64,000 bases of DNA from NCBI GenBank assembly GCA_023954045.1, contig JAMLIR010000003.1, positions 1 to 64,000 of the forward strand, given 5' to 3'. This DNA is from Burkholderiaceae bacterium. GTDB lineage: Bacteria > Pseudomonadota > Gammaproteobacteria > Burkholderiales > Burkholderiaceae_E. The notes under the pieces were generated by a model, which saw only the letters and a program-made list of their open reading frames with translations, made no database searches and had not been told where the DNA came from. Of this stretch, positions 42,583-51,764 are shown one piece after another. Numbering within the stretch: position 1 is the first letter of the stretch; every line of letters starts with the position of its first letter. The position numbers and the translations under genes are program-made.

Positions 42583-43476
42583 GTGACCCAGACCCCGTCC
42601 GCGGTGCGCGGCGCCGATGCCGGGCTCGCCGGACTGCTCGCCGGCGCCTCGATCGAGGTAGCGGCGCGCGAATTGCCGGAAGCGGCAGCGGCGCTGCGCG
42701 AGGCGGGCCGCGCCTGCCAGGTCTTCATCCCCTGGACGCCGAATCTCGACGCTGCCGCGATGATGGCGGCAACTTCGCGGGCCCGTGATCTCGGCCTGTC
42801 GGCGGTTCCGCACGTCGTGGCTCGCCGTCTCGGCTGCGAGGTGCAGGCGCGCGATCTGCTGGGGGAACTGCGCCAGCGTGGCGCCGTCGCCGTCCTGCTG
42901 GTCGGCGGCGACCTGCGCGAGCCGGCGGGCTCCTTTGGCTCGAGCTTCGAGCTGCTGCGCAGCGGGCTGCTGCAGGCCTGCGGGTTCGCGCGGGTCGGCG
43001 TCTGCGGCTATCCGGAGGGCCATCCGCTCATCGCCGATGCCGTCCTGCGCGCGGATCTCGACGCGAAGCTCGGCTACGCCCGCGAGCACGGGCTCGGGCT
43101 GTTCGTCGTCTCGCAGTTCTGCCTCGACGGGGCGGCCGTGGCGCGCTGGGTCGCCGGGCTGCGCGCGCGCGGCGTCCGGGAGCCGATTCGCGCCGGCGTC
43201 GCCGGGCCCACGTCGGTGGCGCGATTGATCAAGCTCGGTGTGCAGTGCGGCATCGGCAACTCCCTGCGCGCGCTGAAGGGCCGGCTCGGATCGGTCACCC
43301 GGCTGGCCTCGGCCTACGACCCCGCGGGCATCGTCCGCGAGATCGCGGCGGCGCGGCTGGACTCCCCGTCGCTGGACCCGCTCTCGATCCACCTGTTCGC
43401 GTTCGGCGGCGCGGCGCAGACCTTGCGATGGCTCTCCCGGACATCGGAGGACGACGCTAAACTGGCAAGCGGCTGA
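42583..43476 (+). CDS. Short methylenetetrahydrofolate reductase (MetF)-like protein (copy 1)
   Basis: A 297-residue TIM-barrel protein of the MetF family. Recognisable segments are VPHVVARRL, VLLVGGDLREP, GYPEGHPLIAD and [11 protein letters not shown], which correspond to the flavin- and folate-binding loops of MetF. Its length is near that of E. coli MetF but the sequence is divergent. GTG at 42583 begins 12 bases after the methyltransferase-like gene, so the two are one operon. It would reduce methylene-THF or oxidise methyl-THF. A housekeeping MetF may exist elsewhere. Confidence 0.75.
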   Translation: MTQTPSAVRGADAGLAGLLAGASIEVAARELPEAAAALREAGRACQVFIPWTPNLDAAAMMAATSRARDLGLSAVPHVVARRLGCEVQARDLLGELRQRGAVAVLLVGGDLREPAGSFGSSFELLRSGLLQACGFARVGVCGYPEGHPLIADAVLRADLDAKLGYAREHGLGLFVVSQFCLDGAAVARWVAGLRARGVREPIRAGVAGPTSVARLIKLGVQCGIGNSLRALKGRLGSVTRLASAYDPAGIVREIAAARLDSPSLDPLSIHLFAFGGAAQTLRWLSRTSEDDAKLASG

Positions 43477-43514
43477 TCCGCTCACGACCCAAACCAACCG
43501 ATAGGGGACGCTCG

Positions 43515-44804
43515 ATGGCTACCGAAGCACGCAAGTTCGCCTTTGCCACCCAGCAGCTGCACGCCGGCCAGAAGTCCGATCCGACCACCGGCAGCCGCGC
43601 AGTGCCGCTGTACCAGACGACCAGCTACCAGTTCCGAGACACCGAGCACGCCGCCAACCTGTTCGCGCTGAAGGAGCTCGGGAACATCTACACCCGGCTG
43701 ATGAACCCGACCACGGACGTGCTCGAGCAGCGCATCGCGGTGCTCGAGGGGGGCGTCGCGGGGCTGGCGGCCAGCTCGGGGCACGCCGCGCAGGCGCAGG
43801 CGATCTTCACGCTGTGCAACACCGGCGACCACATCGTCAGCAGCAGCCGGCTCTACGGCGGCACGTACAACCAGTTCAACCACACGCTGCGCAACCTGGG
43901 CATCGAGGTCAGCTTCGTCGACCCGACCGATCCGAAGAACTTCGAGCGCGCGATCCGCCCGAACACGAAGATCATCTACGGCGAGACGCTGGGCAATCCC
44001 GACATCGCGGTGTTTCCGATGGAGGAAGTCGCGGCGATGGCGAAGAAGCACAACATCCCCCTGGTGATCGACAACACCTTCGCAACGCCGTACCTGTTCC
44101 GCCCGATCGAGTGGGGCGCGAACATCGTCTGCCACAGCACGACCAAGTTCATCGGCGGGCACGGCACCAGCATCGGCGGCATGATCGTCGACGGCGGCAA
44201 CTTCGACTGGACCAGCGGGCGCTTCCCGAACTTCACCACGCCCGACCCCTCGTACCACGGGCTGGTCTACGCGAGCCTCGTCGGAATGGGCCTGCCGCCG
44301 TTCGCGATCAAGGCGCGCGTTCACGTGCTGCGCGACATCGGCGCCTGCGCGTCGCCGTTCAACAGCTGGCAGACGATCCAGGGCGTCGAGACGCTGAGCC
44401 TGCGCATGGAACGCCACACGCAGAACGGGCAGGCGGTGGCCGAGTTCCTCGAGAAGCACCCGAAGGTGAGCTGGGTCAAGTACCCGGGCCTGAAGAGCCA
44501 CCCCGACTACGAGCGGGCGAAGAAATACCTGCCGAAGGGCTGCGGCGCGATCATGGGCTTCGGCATCAAGGGCGGCGTCGAGGCCGGCAAGAAGTTCATC
44601 GAGAGCCTGCAGTTGTTCAGCCACCTCGCCAACGTCGGCGACGCGAAGAGCCTCGCGATCCATCCGGCGACGACCACGCACAGCCAGCTCACCGCCGAAG
44701 AGCAGACCACGGCCGGCGTGAGCCCGGACTTCGTGCGGCTGAGCATCGGCATCGAGGACATCGACGACATCCTCTGGGACCTCGACCAGGCGCTCAGGGC
44801 CTGA
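43515..44804 (+). CDS. metY: O-acetylhomoserine sulfhydrylase
   Basis: A 429-residue PLP enzyme of the Cys/Met metabolism family. Key blocks are [50 protein letters not shown] and the PLP-lysine segment [12 protein letters not shown]. The C terminus has [11 protein letters not shown] and [13 protein letters not shown]. Length and indels fit O-acetylhomoserine aminocarboxypropyltransferase, which makes homocysteine from O-acetylhomoserine and sulfide. The downstream metA encodes an acyltransferase with acetyl-type specificity, which supports this substrate. ATAGGGGACGC precedes the ATG. Confidence 0.9.
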   Translation: MATEARKFAFATQQLHAGQKSDPTTGSRAVPLYQTTSYQFRDTEHAANLFALKELGNIYTRLMNPTTDVLEQRIAVLEGGVAGLAASSGHAAQAQAIFTLCNTGDHIVSSSRLYGGTYNQFNHTLRNLGIEVSFVDPTDPKNFERAIRPNTKIIYGETLGNPDIAVFPMEEVAAMAKKHNIPLVIDNTFATPYLFRPIEWGANIVCHSTTKFIGGHGTSIGGMIVDGGNFDWTSGRFPNFTTPDPSYHGLVYASLVGMGLPPFAIKARVHVLRDIGACASPFNSWQTIQGVETLSLRMERHTQNGQAVAEFLEKHPKVSWVKYPGLKSHPDYERAKKYLPKGCGAIMGFGIKGGVEAGKKFIESLQLFSHLANVGDAKSLAIHPATTTHSQLTAEEQTTAGVSPDFVRLSIGIEDIDDILWDLDQALRA

Positions 44805-44860
44805 ACGATCGCCGCGCGGCGCGGCGCCCCCGCGCCCGCCGCGCGACGAGCCATTCGATC

Positions 44861-45802
44861 ATGCCGGTCAGGATTCCTTCCACGCTCCCCGCCCGGGCAA
44901 CGCTCGAGCGGGAGAACGTCTTCGTGATGGGCGAGGAGCGCGCCGAGCGCCAGGACATCCGTCCGATGCGCGTCGCCATCCTCAACCTGATGCCGACGAA
45001 GATCGCCACCGAGACCCAGCTGCTGCGACTGCTCGGAAACACGCCGCTGCAGGTCGACGTGACGCTGCTGCACACCGCGACCCACGAGTCGAAGAACGTC
45101 GACGCGGAGCACCTGCTCGAGCACTACACGACCTTCGAGCGCGTGCGCGACCAGAAGTTCGACGGGCTGATCATCACCGGCGCGCCGGTCGAGCAGATGC
45201 CGTTCGAGGAGGTCGACTACTGGCCAGAGGTCGCGGCGATCATCGACTGGGCCGAGACGGCGGTGTCGTCCACCCTCAACATCTGCTGGGGCGCGCAGGC
45301 GGCGCTGTACCGCCGCTACGGCATCCCGAAGCACCCGTTGCCGCGCAAGATGTTCGGCGTCTTCGAGCACCGCACGCTCGCGCCCACCGACCGGCTGCTG
45401 CGCGGCTTCGACGACACGTTCCTCGCGCCGCACTCGCGCCACACCGAGCTCCGGCGCGCCGACATCGAGCGCGTCCGCGATGTCGCGATCCTCGCCGAGT
45501 CCGACGAGGCGGGCGTCTACATCGTCGGCACCCGCGACGGCCGGCACGTCTTCGTCACCGGCCACTCCGAGTACGATCCGCTCACGCTGAAGGCCGAGTA
45601 CGACCGCGACGTCGCGAGGGGCTTGCCGATCGACGTCCCGAGGAACTACTTCCCCGACGACGACCCGGCCCGGCCGCCGCGGGTGCGCTGGCGCGGCCAC
45701 GCGAGCCTGCTGTTCGCGAACTGGCTGAACTACTACGTCTACCAGGTCACTCCGTTCCACCCGGGGGACATCCCCGCGGGCGCCATGCACACCGATTTCT
45801 GA
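44861..45802 (+). CDS. metA: Homoserine O-acyltransferase, predicted acetyl-CoA type
   Basis: A 313-residue MetA-family protein with a glutamine amidotransferase-like fold. The catalytic residues fall at the standard numbers: Cys142 in NICWGAQA, His235 and Glu237 in TGHSEYD. Residue 111 is glutamate (TGAPVEQM). In this family Glu111 is linked to acetyl-CoA use and glycine to succinyl-CoA use. The protein therefore probably makes O-acetylhomoserine, which MetY next door consumes. It starts 56 bases after metY and ends three bases before fhs. Confidence 0.9.
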   Translation: MPVRIPSTLPARATLERENVFVMGEERAERQDIRPMRVAILNLMPTKIATETQLLRLLGNTPLQVDVTLLHTATHESKNVDAEHLLEHYTTFERVRDQKFDGLIITGAPVEQMPFEEVDYWPEVAAIIDWAETAVSSTLNICWGAQAALYRRYGIPKHPLPRKMFGVFEHRTLAPTDRLLRGFDDTFLAPHSRHTELRRADIERVRDVAILAESDEAGVYIVGTRDGRHVFVTGHSEYDPLTLKAEYDRDVARGLPIDVPRNYFPDDDPARPPRVRWRGHASLLFANWLNYYVYQVTPFHPGDIPAGAMHTDF

Positions 45803-45805
45803 AAC

Positions 45806-47476
45806 GTGTCGTCGAACATCCAGATCGCGCAGGCCGCGAAGATGCAGCGCATCTCGCGCGTCGCCCTCGAGAAGCTGGGCATTCCCGAGGAACACGTCGA
45901 GTCGTACGGCCACTTCAAGGCCAAGATCTCGCTGGACTACCTGGCGTCGCTTCGTGATCGCGAGGACGGCAAGCTGGTGCTGGTCACCGCGATCAGCCCG
46001 ACGCCGGCCGGCGAGGGCAAGACGACCACCACGGTCGGCCTCGGCGACGCGTTGAATCACATCGGCCGCAAGGCGGTGATCTGCCTGCGCGAGCCGTCGC
46101 TGGGCCCGGTGTTCGGGATGAAGGGCGGCGCCGCCGGCGGCGGCCACGCGCAGGTGGTCCCGATGGAGGACATCAACCTTCACTTCACCGGCGACTTCTC
46201 GGCGATCGGGCTGGCGAACAACCTGCTCGCGGCGCTGATCGACAACCACATCGCGCACGGCAACGAGCTGGGAATCGACCTGCGCCGCATCGAGTGGCGG
46301 CGCGTGGTCGACATGAACGACCGGGCGCTGCGCGACGTCGTGGTCGGCCTGGGTGGCACGGCGAACGGCTATCCGCGCGAGGACGGCTTCGACATCGTCG
46401 TCGCATCCGAGGTGATGGCGATCTTCTGCCTGGCGACTTCGATCGAAGACCTCAGGTCCCGCCTGGGCGAGATCGTGGTCGCCTGGTCCCGCGACGGACG
46501 GCCGGTGCGCGCGCGCGACCTGCACGCGCATGGCGCGATGGCCGTGCTGCTGAAGGATGCGCTGAAGCCCAACCTGGTGCAGACGCTCGAGAACAATCCG
46601 GCGCTGATCCACGGCGGGCCGTTCGGCAACATCGCGCACGGCTGCAACTCGGTGATCGCGACGCGCGCGGCGCTGAAGCTCGCCGACTACGCGGTGACCG
46701 AAGCGGGTTTCGGCGCCGACCTGGGCGCTGAGAAGTTCCTCGACATCAAGTGCCGCAAGAGCGGCCTGCGGCCGGATGCGGCGGTGCTGGTGGCGACGCT
46801 GCGGGCGATCAAGTACCACGGCGGCGCCGATCCGCGCGAGCTCGACCACGAGAACGCGAAGGCGCTGGCCAAGGGGATGGCGAACCTCGAGCGGCACGTC
46901 GACAACCTGCGCAACGTCTACCGCCTGCCCTGCGTGGTGGCGATCAACCGCTTCGCGTTCGATTCGGCGGCCGAGATCGAGGAGGTGCGCGCCCGGGTCG
47001 CCAGGCTCGGCGTCGGCGTCGTCGCGGCGAACCACTGGGCCGAAGGCGGACGCGGCGCGGTCGACTTGGCGCGCGCGGTGGTCGCGCTGTGCGAGACGCA
47101 GGCGCAGCCGGCCTTCGTCTACGACGACGACGATTCGCTGTGGCAGAAGATCGAGAAGATCGCCTCGAGGGTCTACCGGGCGTCGGAGGTCACCGCCGAC
47201 ACCAGGGTGCGCGCGCGGATCCGCAAGCTGCAGGAGGACGGCTACGGCCGCTTCCCGGTCTGCGTCGCCAAGACCCAGTACTCGTTCTCGACCGACCCGC
47301 AGCTGCGCGGCGCGCCGGAGGGCCACGTGCTGAACGTCCGCGAGGTGCGCCTCGCGGCGGGCGCCGGCTTCGTCGTGATGGTCTGCGGCGACATCATGAC
47401 GATGCCCGGGCTGCCGAAGCTGCCCTCGGCCAACGCCATCGACCTCGTCGACGGCAAGGTGGTCGGCCTGTTCTAG
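45806..47476 (+). CDS. fhs: Formate-tetrahydrofolate ligase
   Basis: A 556-residue formyltetrahydrofolate synthetase. The ATP-binding loop is [20 protein letters not shown] and the folate region [20 protein letters not shown] is intact. Length matches the family norm of about 555. It makes 10-formyl-THF from formate, THF and ATP in the cytoplasm. The GTG start follows metA by three bases. Its stop overlaps by four bases the end of the converging MetF-like gene. It could capture formate or supply methyl groups for methionine via the MetF-like proteins. Confidence 0.93.
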   Translation: MSSNIQIAQAAKMQRISRVALEKLGIPEEHVESYGHFKAKISLDYLASLRDREDGKLVLVTAISPTPAGEGKTTTTVGLGDALNHIGRKAVICLREPSLGPVFGMKGGAAGGGHAQVVPMEDINLHFTGDFSAIGLANNLLAALIDNHIAHGNELGIDLRRIEWRRVVDMNDRALRDVVVGLGGTANGYPREDGFDIVVASEVMAIFCLATSIEDLRSRLGEIVVAWSRDGRPVRARDLHAHGAMAVLLKDALKPNLVQTLENNPALIHGGPFGNIAHGCNSVIATRAALKLADYAVTEAGFGADLGAEKFLDIKCRKSGLRPDAAVLVATLRAIKYHGGADPRELDHENAKALAKGMANLERHVDNLRNVYRLPCVVAINRFAFDSAAEIEEVRARVARLGVGVVAANHWAEGGRGAVDLARAVVALCETQAQPAFVYDDDDSLWQKIEKIASRVYRASEVTADTRVRARIRKLQEDGYGRFPVCVAKTQYSFSTDPQLRGAPEGHVLNVREVRLAAGAGFVVMVCGDIMTMPGLPKLPSANAIDLVDGKVVGLF

Positions 47477-48414
47477 GCCGAAGACCCGAGCTCGAACCCG
47501 TCGCCTTCAGGGTCCAGCCGGAAGCGTCCGGCGGCGACGTCGCGGATCCACCGCGCCGAGTCGGCGAAATTGCCGAAGGCGAACAGGTGCAGCCCGGCGA
47601 CGCCGAGCTCGGCGGCGCGCGGCGCGATGCCGCGCGCGAGCCGCTCGGGTCCCTGGTGGGCCACCAGCCGCGTCAGCGAGACCGGGCGCGAACCCAGCGC
47701 CTTCATCGAGGCGCCGATCCCGCATCGCGTCGCGTAGGCGAGCAGCGTGCGCACCGTCGCCGGGCCGGCGACGCCGACGCGAACCGGCACCGTCACGCCG
47801 CGGTCGCGCAGGCGCTCCAGCCAGTCGAGCACCAGCCTCCCGTCGAAGCAGAACTGGGAGACGACGAAGAGCTCGATGCCGTGCGCCTCCGCGTAGCGGA
47901 TCTTGCGGTCGAGCGCGTCGTCGAGGGCGTGCCCGGGGATCGCCCGGTGCCCCTCGGGGTAGCCGGCAACGCCGATGCTGCGGATCCCGCAGGCCTCGAA
48001 GACGCCGGTCTCGAGCACCTGCAGGCTCGACGAGAACGGGCCGGCCGCCGCCTGGCTGTCGCCGGCGATGAGCAGCACCCGGCTCACGCCGGCCTCGTCG
48101 CGCAGCCTCGCCGCGAAGTCGGCGACCGCCGCCGCGCTCGCGAACCGGCGCGCGGCCAGGTGCGGGACCGGGTTCAGGCCGACCTGCCGCAGCCGCGTGG
48201 CCGTGCTGAGGATGTGGTGGTACGGGGTGCCCGGCAGGAAAGTGATCGAGACGTCGGTCCCGGGCGCCAGCAGCTGCGCGTAGCCGCCGACGTCGGCGAC
48301 GTTGCGCGTCGAGGTCTCGATCGAAGCGTCCCGCGCGAGCCGCGCGATCGCGTCGCGCGGATCGGCGCCGGTCGAGGTCGCAAGGATGTCGTGCGTCGCG
48401 TGTCCGGTGCTCAT
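47473..48414 (-). CDS. Short methylenetetrahydrofolate reductase (MetF)-like protein (copy 2)
   Basis: A 313-residue MetF-like TIM barrel, paralogue of the protein at 42583. Shared blocks are [47 protein letters not shown] and VGVAGPATV. The N terminus is about 15 residues longer. It is 30 bases downstream of the HTH-carrying methyltransferase-like gene in the same direction, repeating the gene order of copy 1. It probably uses methylene- or methyl-THF with FAD. Confidence 0.75.
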   Translation of the reverse strand: MSTGHATHDILATSTGADPRDAIARLARDASIETSTRNVADVGGYAQLLAPGTDVSITFLPGTPYHHILSTATRLRQVGLNPVPHLAARRFASAAAVADFAARLRDEAGVSRVLLIAGDSQAAAGPFSSSLQVLETGVFEACGIRSIGVAGYPEGHRAIPGHALDDALDRKIRYAEAHGIELFVVSQFCFDGRLVLDWLERLRDRGVTVPVRVGVAGPATVRTLLAYATRCGIGASMKALGSRPVSLTRLVAHQGPERLARGIAPRAAELGVAGLHLFAFGNFADSARWIRDVAAGRFRLDPEGDGFELGSSA

Positions 48415-48444
48415 GATCGCGCCCCTTCGTCCGGCAGCTTCATC

Positions 48445-49845
48445 TCAATCGCGATGCCTGGAAATGATGTACGACTCGTCCTGGAACCAGAGCCCGTTGT
48501 GCTTGCGCAGCACCTCGCCGGTCACCTCGAGGTAGCGTCGGTCGCCCATCGCGCTCTCGAGGCGCGCGTCGTCGATCTGGCCGACGTAGATCGCCGCGTT
48601 CCAGGCCGCGAACAGCATCGACGTGCCGATCGACGCCGACAGTTCCGTGGGCAGCGCGTGCATGTCGAAGCGGAACAGCGAGCGCGCGTCCGAATAGGCG
48701 TTGAAGTTCAGGTTGCGCGCCGCCGGTCCGAGCGCGTCCTTCACCGCCTTCAGCATCTGGTGCCGATCGTGCACGAACGGATTCTCTCCGGGCCACATCT
48801 TCTGCAGGATCTCCAGCCCGGGGTCGTCGCCGCGCGAGTGGATCGCCAGCAGCCGCCCGCCCGGGGCCAGGCTGCGCGCCAGCGGCGCGATCACGCGCGA
48901 AGCCTTGAAGCGCAGGTCGGCGCGGGCGCGGTACGGCTGCGAGGCGATGACGAGGTCGAAGCCGGCCTCGCTGCCGCCACGCTTCGGGATCACCGATTCG
49001 AGGAGGAAGCGATGGTCGTCGCGATAGAGCACGAGCACGGTCGGCCGCGCGTAGACCGGGTTGCCGGTCGCCGGGTCGATGTTCACCCGCCAGTTCTCGG
49101 CGAGGAACGGGCCCAGCCCTGCGATCTGCTCTTCGAACTCGTGCGAGGTAGCGCCGGCGAGGGCGACTTCGTGCCAGACCAGCGTCGTCGCGGCAGCCAT
49201 CGACGCCGGAGCGAGCGACGGTGCTTCGGTGTAGTTCAGGTTGGTCAGCACGAGCACGGTGGCCGGGTGCTCGAAGAAGCGGTCGGCCATCCTCTCGAGC
49301 GTCATCCGTACGTGCTCGACGCTGATCTCCTTGCCGACGACGTAGAACGGCATCGTCGCGAAGCGCTTGTGCATCGCGCGCATCACGCGCACCAGCACGG
49401 TGCCGTCGCCGAATCCGGCATCGAAGACGCGCACCGCGGGGGGCGTCGGATGGATGTTGACCAGCTCCATCGCGACCCGCTGCGCGACCACGGACTTCTC
49501 CGAGCAGGTGCTGACGAAGAGCTGGTACTTCTGCCGGTTGTCGAAGAAGCGGAAATTCCTGCCGACGTGCGCCGGCGGCTCCTGCGGATCGGGCGGCGGG
49601 GCGGGCTCGCGCGCGACGCTCGGCGTGTCGATCAGGAACCGGCGGCCCGGGCGGGCACCGGCGCGCGGGTCGCGGGAGATGAAATTGCGGACCCGCTCGG
49701 CGGTGGCCGTCGTGATGCGGCCGCCTTCGCGCAGGCGGTTGACGAACTTCCCGTCGTTGACCGCGAAGCGCCCGAACGTCGACTCGGCGACGCCGGCCCT
49801 GCGGCAGTACTCGACGATCTCGCGCAGCAGCGCGTCGGCCTCCAC
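48445..49845 (-). CDS. SAM-methyltransferase-fold protein with N-terminal helix-turn-helix (copy 2)
   Basis: A 466-residue paralogue of the protein at 41350. Residues about 6-57 form a Cro/C1-like helix-turn-helix (AGVAESTFGRFAVNDGKFV, then TTATAERVRNFIS) absent from copy 1. After a Pro-rich linker comes FRFFDNRQKYQLFVSTCSEK and motif I VFDAGFGDG. GTG at 49845 is chosen because AGGA lies seven bases upstream and a good promoter lies at 49879-49907. A longer frame to 49941 would read through that promoter. The HTH suggests a DNA-binding, possibly self-regulating role. SAM or folate sensing is inference. Confidence 0.7.
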   Translation of the reverse strand: MEADALLREIVEYCRRAGVAESTFGRFAVNDGKFVNRLREGGRITTATAERVRNFISRDPRAGARPGRRFLIDTPSVAREPAPPPDPQEPPAHVGRNFRFFDNRQKYQLFVSTCSEKSVVAQRVAMELVNIHPTPPAVRVFDAGFGDGTVLVRVMRAMHKRFATMPFYVVGKEISVEHVRMTLERMADRFFEHPATVLVLTNLNYTEAPSLAPASMAAATTLVWHEVALAGATSHEFEEQIAGLGPFLAENWRVNIDPATGNPVYARPTVLVLYRDDHRFLLESVIPKRGGSEAGFDLVIASQPYRARADLRFKASRVIAPLARSLAPGGRLLAIHSRGDDPGLEILQKMWPGENPFVHDRHQMLKAVKDALGPAARNLNFNAYSDARSLFRFDMHALPTELSASIGTSMLFAAWNAAIYVGQIDDARLESAMGDRRYLEVTGEVLRKHNGLWFQDESYIISRHRD

Positions 49846-49878
49846 CCTGGCATCCTGGCTGTCGGTCTTCCCGGGCCG

Positions 49879-49907
49879 ATTGAAGTGGATCGAGAGTGGG
49901 CTGTCAA
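49879..49907 (-). promoter_or_regulatory. Sigma-70-type promoter of the HTH-methyltransferase-like gene
   Basis: On the minus strand, perfect -35 TTGACA (49902-49907), 17-base spacer and -10 TTCAAT (49879-49884). The hexamers, spacing and the CG following the -10 match the promoter of the paralogue at 41283-41311. Confidence 0.7.
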
Positions 49908-50545
49908 GGATTTTCGGGTCCCATTCCAAAAGTGGGACCACCGGTGGGAGGGCAGGGGCGATGCACCTGCACGCCGCGCTCGGTGACGATCGCGTCCATC
50001 GGCACGTCGTGGGCTTGCGGATCGATGCTCGGGAGTGCGGCGCCCGAATGGCCGACCCCGATCGCGCAGGGCCGCGGGGTTGCCGCGGCGAGCGTGCGGT
50101 CGTAGTAGCCGCCGCCGTAGCCGAGCCGGTAGCCTCGTTCGTCGAAGCCCACGACCGGCGCGATCACGATCCCCGGCGCGAGTTGCGCGCCGTCGGCCGG
50201 CACCGGGATGTTCCAGACGCCGGGCTCGAGCCGCGCTCCATCGCGCCACTCGCGGAACGCCAGCGGCGCGTCGCGGCCGAGCACGACCGGCAGTGCGCAG
50301 CGCGCCCCGCGGCGCCGGATCGACGCGATCCAAGGCCGGAGGTCGGGCTCGCCCCGGATCGGCCAGTAGACTGCGACGACCAGGCCGGCGAGGTCGGGCA
50401 GAAGCGCGTCGAGGCCGGCGCCGATGCGCTGCGCGTGGTGCCGGCGCTCGCCGGCCGGGATCGCCAGCCGCGCGGCGATCAGGCGCCTGCGCTCGGCGCC
50501 GCGCCACTGTGCCCACGTCTGCGGTTCCGCCGCCTCGTCGCTCAT
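49904..50545 (-). CDS. 5-formyltetrahydrofolate cyclo-ligase
   Basis: A 213-residue protein of the 5-FTHF cyclo-ligase family. The N-terminal basic patch (RGAERRRLIAARLAI), the AVYWPIRGEPDLRPW segment and the ATP/folate loop RLGYGGGYYDRTLA are as in the family. It converts 5-formyl-THF to methenyl-THF with ATP and so feeds the same folate pool as fhs. Its 3' end overlaps the operator and -35 region of the gene downstream, which is in the same direction. Confidence 0.88.
   Translation of the reverse strand: MSDEAAEPQTWAQWRGAERRRLIAARLAIPAGERRHHAQRIGAGLDALLPDLAGLVVAVYWPIRGEPDLRPWIASIRRRGARCALPVVLGRDAPLAFREWRDGARLEPGVWNIPVPADGAQLAPGIVIAPVVGFDERGYRLGYGGGYYDRTLAAATPRPCAIGVGHSGAALPSIDPQAHDVPMDAIVTERGVQVHRPCPPTGGPTFGMGPENP
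49917..49939. promoter_or_regulatory. Inverted repeat next to the HTH-methyltransferase promoter
   Basis: GGTCCCA (49917-49923) and TGGGACC (49933-49939) are perfect complements with a nine-base spacer, nine bases upstream of the -35. A CCCA...TGGG core is also present upstream of the paralogue at 41238-41275. Confidence 0.5.
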
Positions 50546-50627
50546 CGACTCTCCGTGCCCGGCGCGTCGCCGGCGCAGGTTCGTATGCTAGTCTCGACCA
50601 CGCCACGCCGCCGCCGTTGCCCCCGCG

Positions 50628-51764
50628 ATGACATCGACCGACGCCAGCTGCCGCCTCGAGCAAGGTGCCGAGGGCAGCGTCCTCAGCCTCGCGGGCAGCT
50701 GGCGCCTGGCGCGGCTCGCCGAGCTGGACGCCGCGCTGCGCGGGGCACGGGCCGGCGCCCGCAGTCTGCGCGTGCCGGTCGCGCTCGACGGCTCCGCGCT
50801 GGCCGAGATCGACACCGCCGCGGCGCTGCTCGTCTGGCGCCACCTCGTCGAGGCGGGCGCGCCGGCTGCCGACGTCGCGCTGCGCGGCTTCGGCGGCGCG
50901 CAGGCACGCATCGTCGAGCTGGTGCGCGAGCGGCTCCCGCTGTTGCAGGCGGTCGCGCCGCGGCCGCCGCGCGGACCGATCGGGCAACTCGGCGCCTCCA
51001 GCCTCGGCGCGCTGAGCCTGCTGCGAGGCCACGTCGATTTCTTCGGGCGGGTGAGCGTCGAGCTGGCGCGCGTCGTCGCCAGGCCGGCGGTGCTCAGGGG
51101 TCGCGAGCTCGCCGCGCAGTTCGCGCAGGTCTGCGTCTCGGCGATCCCGGTGGTCGCGCTGGTCAGCTTCCTGATCGGGCTCGTCATCGCCTATCTGCTC
51201 GGACTGCAGGCCGAACAGTACGGCGCCAACATCTTCGTCGTCGACGGGGTCGCGCTCGGGCTCGCGCGCGAGTTCTCGCCGCTGATCGTCGCCATCATCG
51301 TCGCCGGACGATCGGGCGCCGCGTTCACCGCGCAGCTGGGCACGATGAAGCTGACCGAGGAGATCGACGCGATCCGCGCGCTCGGGCTGTCGGCCGAGCA
51401 GGTGCTGGTGGTGCCGCGCGTGCTGGCGCTGGTGCTGTCGCTGCCGCTGCTGGTGTTCGTCGGCGACGTGATGGGCACGATGGGCGCGATGGTGATCGCC
51501 GAGCGCATGCTCGACATCACACCGTCGACCTTCCTGAACCGGCTGCACGACGCGCTCGCGCCGCGCCACTTCGTGATCGGGCTGGCGAAGGCGCCGGCAT
51601 TCGCGCTGCTCATCGCGGTGATCGGCTGCCGGATGGGCCTGTCGGTGAGCCGCGATACCCGCTCGATCGGCATCAACACCACGTCGACCGTCGTGCAGAG
51701 CATCGTCGTGGTGATCCTGCTCGACGCGTTGTTCGCGGTGCTGCTGCAGGAGCTCGAGCTGTGA
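50628..51764 (+). CDS. mlaE: MlaE-type lipid ABC transporter permease with N-terminal STAS-like domain
   Basis: A 378-residue protein. Residues about 1-110 resemble a STAS domain, usually a separate MlaB protein. The rest is the MlaE permease with about five hydrophobic segments and the signatures VVDGVALGLAREFSPLIVAI and AAFTAQLGTMKLTEEIDAI. It acts in the inner membrane in phospholipid transport between the envelope membranes. The ATPase starts at a four-base overlap (GTGA). The fused STAS-permease form is known in several proteobacterial MCE systems. Confidence 0.85.
   Translation: MTSTDASCRLEQGAEGSVLSLAGSWRLARLAELDAALRGARAGARSLRVPVALDGSALAEIDTAAALLVWRHLVEAGAPAADVALRGFGGAQARIVELVRERLPLLQAVAPRPPRGPIGQLGASSLGALSLLRGHVDFFGRVSVELARVVARPAVLRGRELAAQFAQVCVSAIPVVALVSFLIGLVIAYLLGLQAEQYGANIFVVDGVALGLAREFSPLIVAIIVAGRSGAAFTAQLGTMKLTEEIDAIRALGLSAEQVLVVPRVLALVLSLPLLVFVGDVMGTMGAMVIAERMLDITPSTFLNRLHDALAPRHFVIGLAKAPAFALLIAVIGCRMGLSVSRDTRSIGINTTSTVVQSIVVVILLDALFAVLLQELEL

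Noticed and set aside
43477..43514. SAM or other methionine riboswitch upstream of metY
   Set aside because: Only 38 bases separate it from the MetF-like gene, with no stem pattern large enough for a riboswitch.
44507..49986. Very long open frames antisense to metA/fhs (to 939 residues) and across the MetF-like/HTH region (1078 residues)
   Set aside because: They mirror real genes, have Arg/His/Asp-rich composition, no domain motifs and no ribosome binding sites. GC-rich third positions remove stops from the opposite strand.
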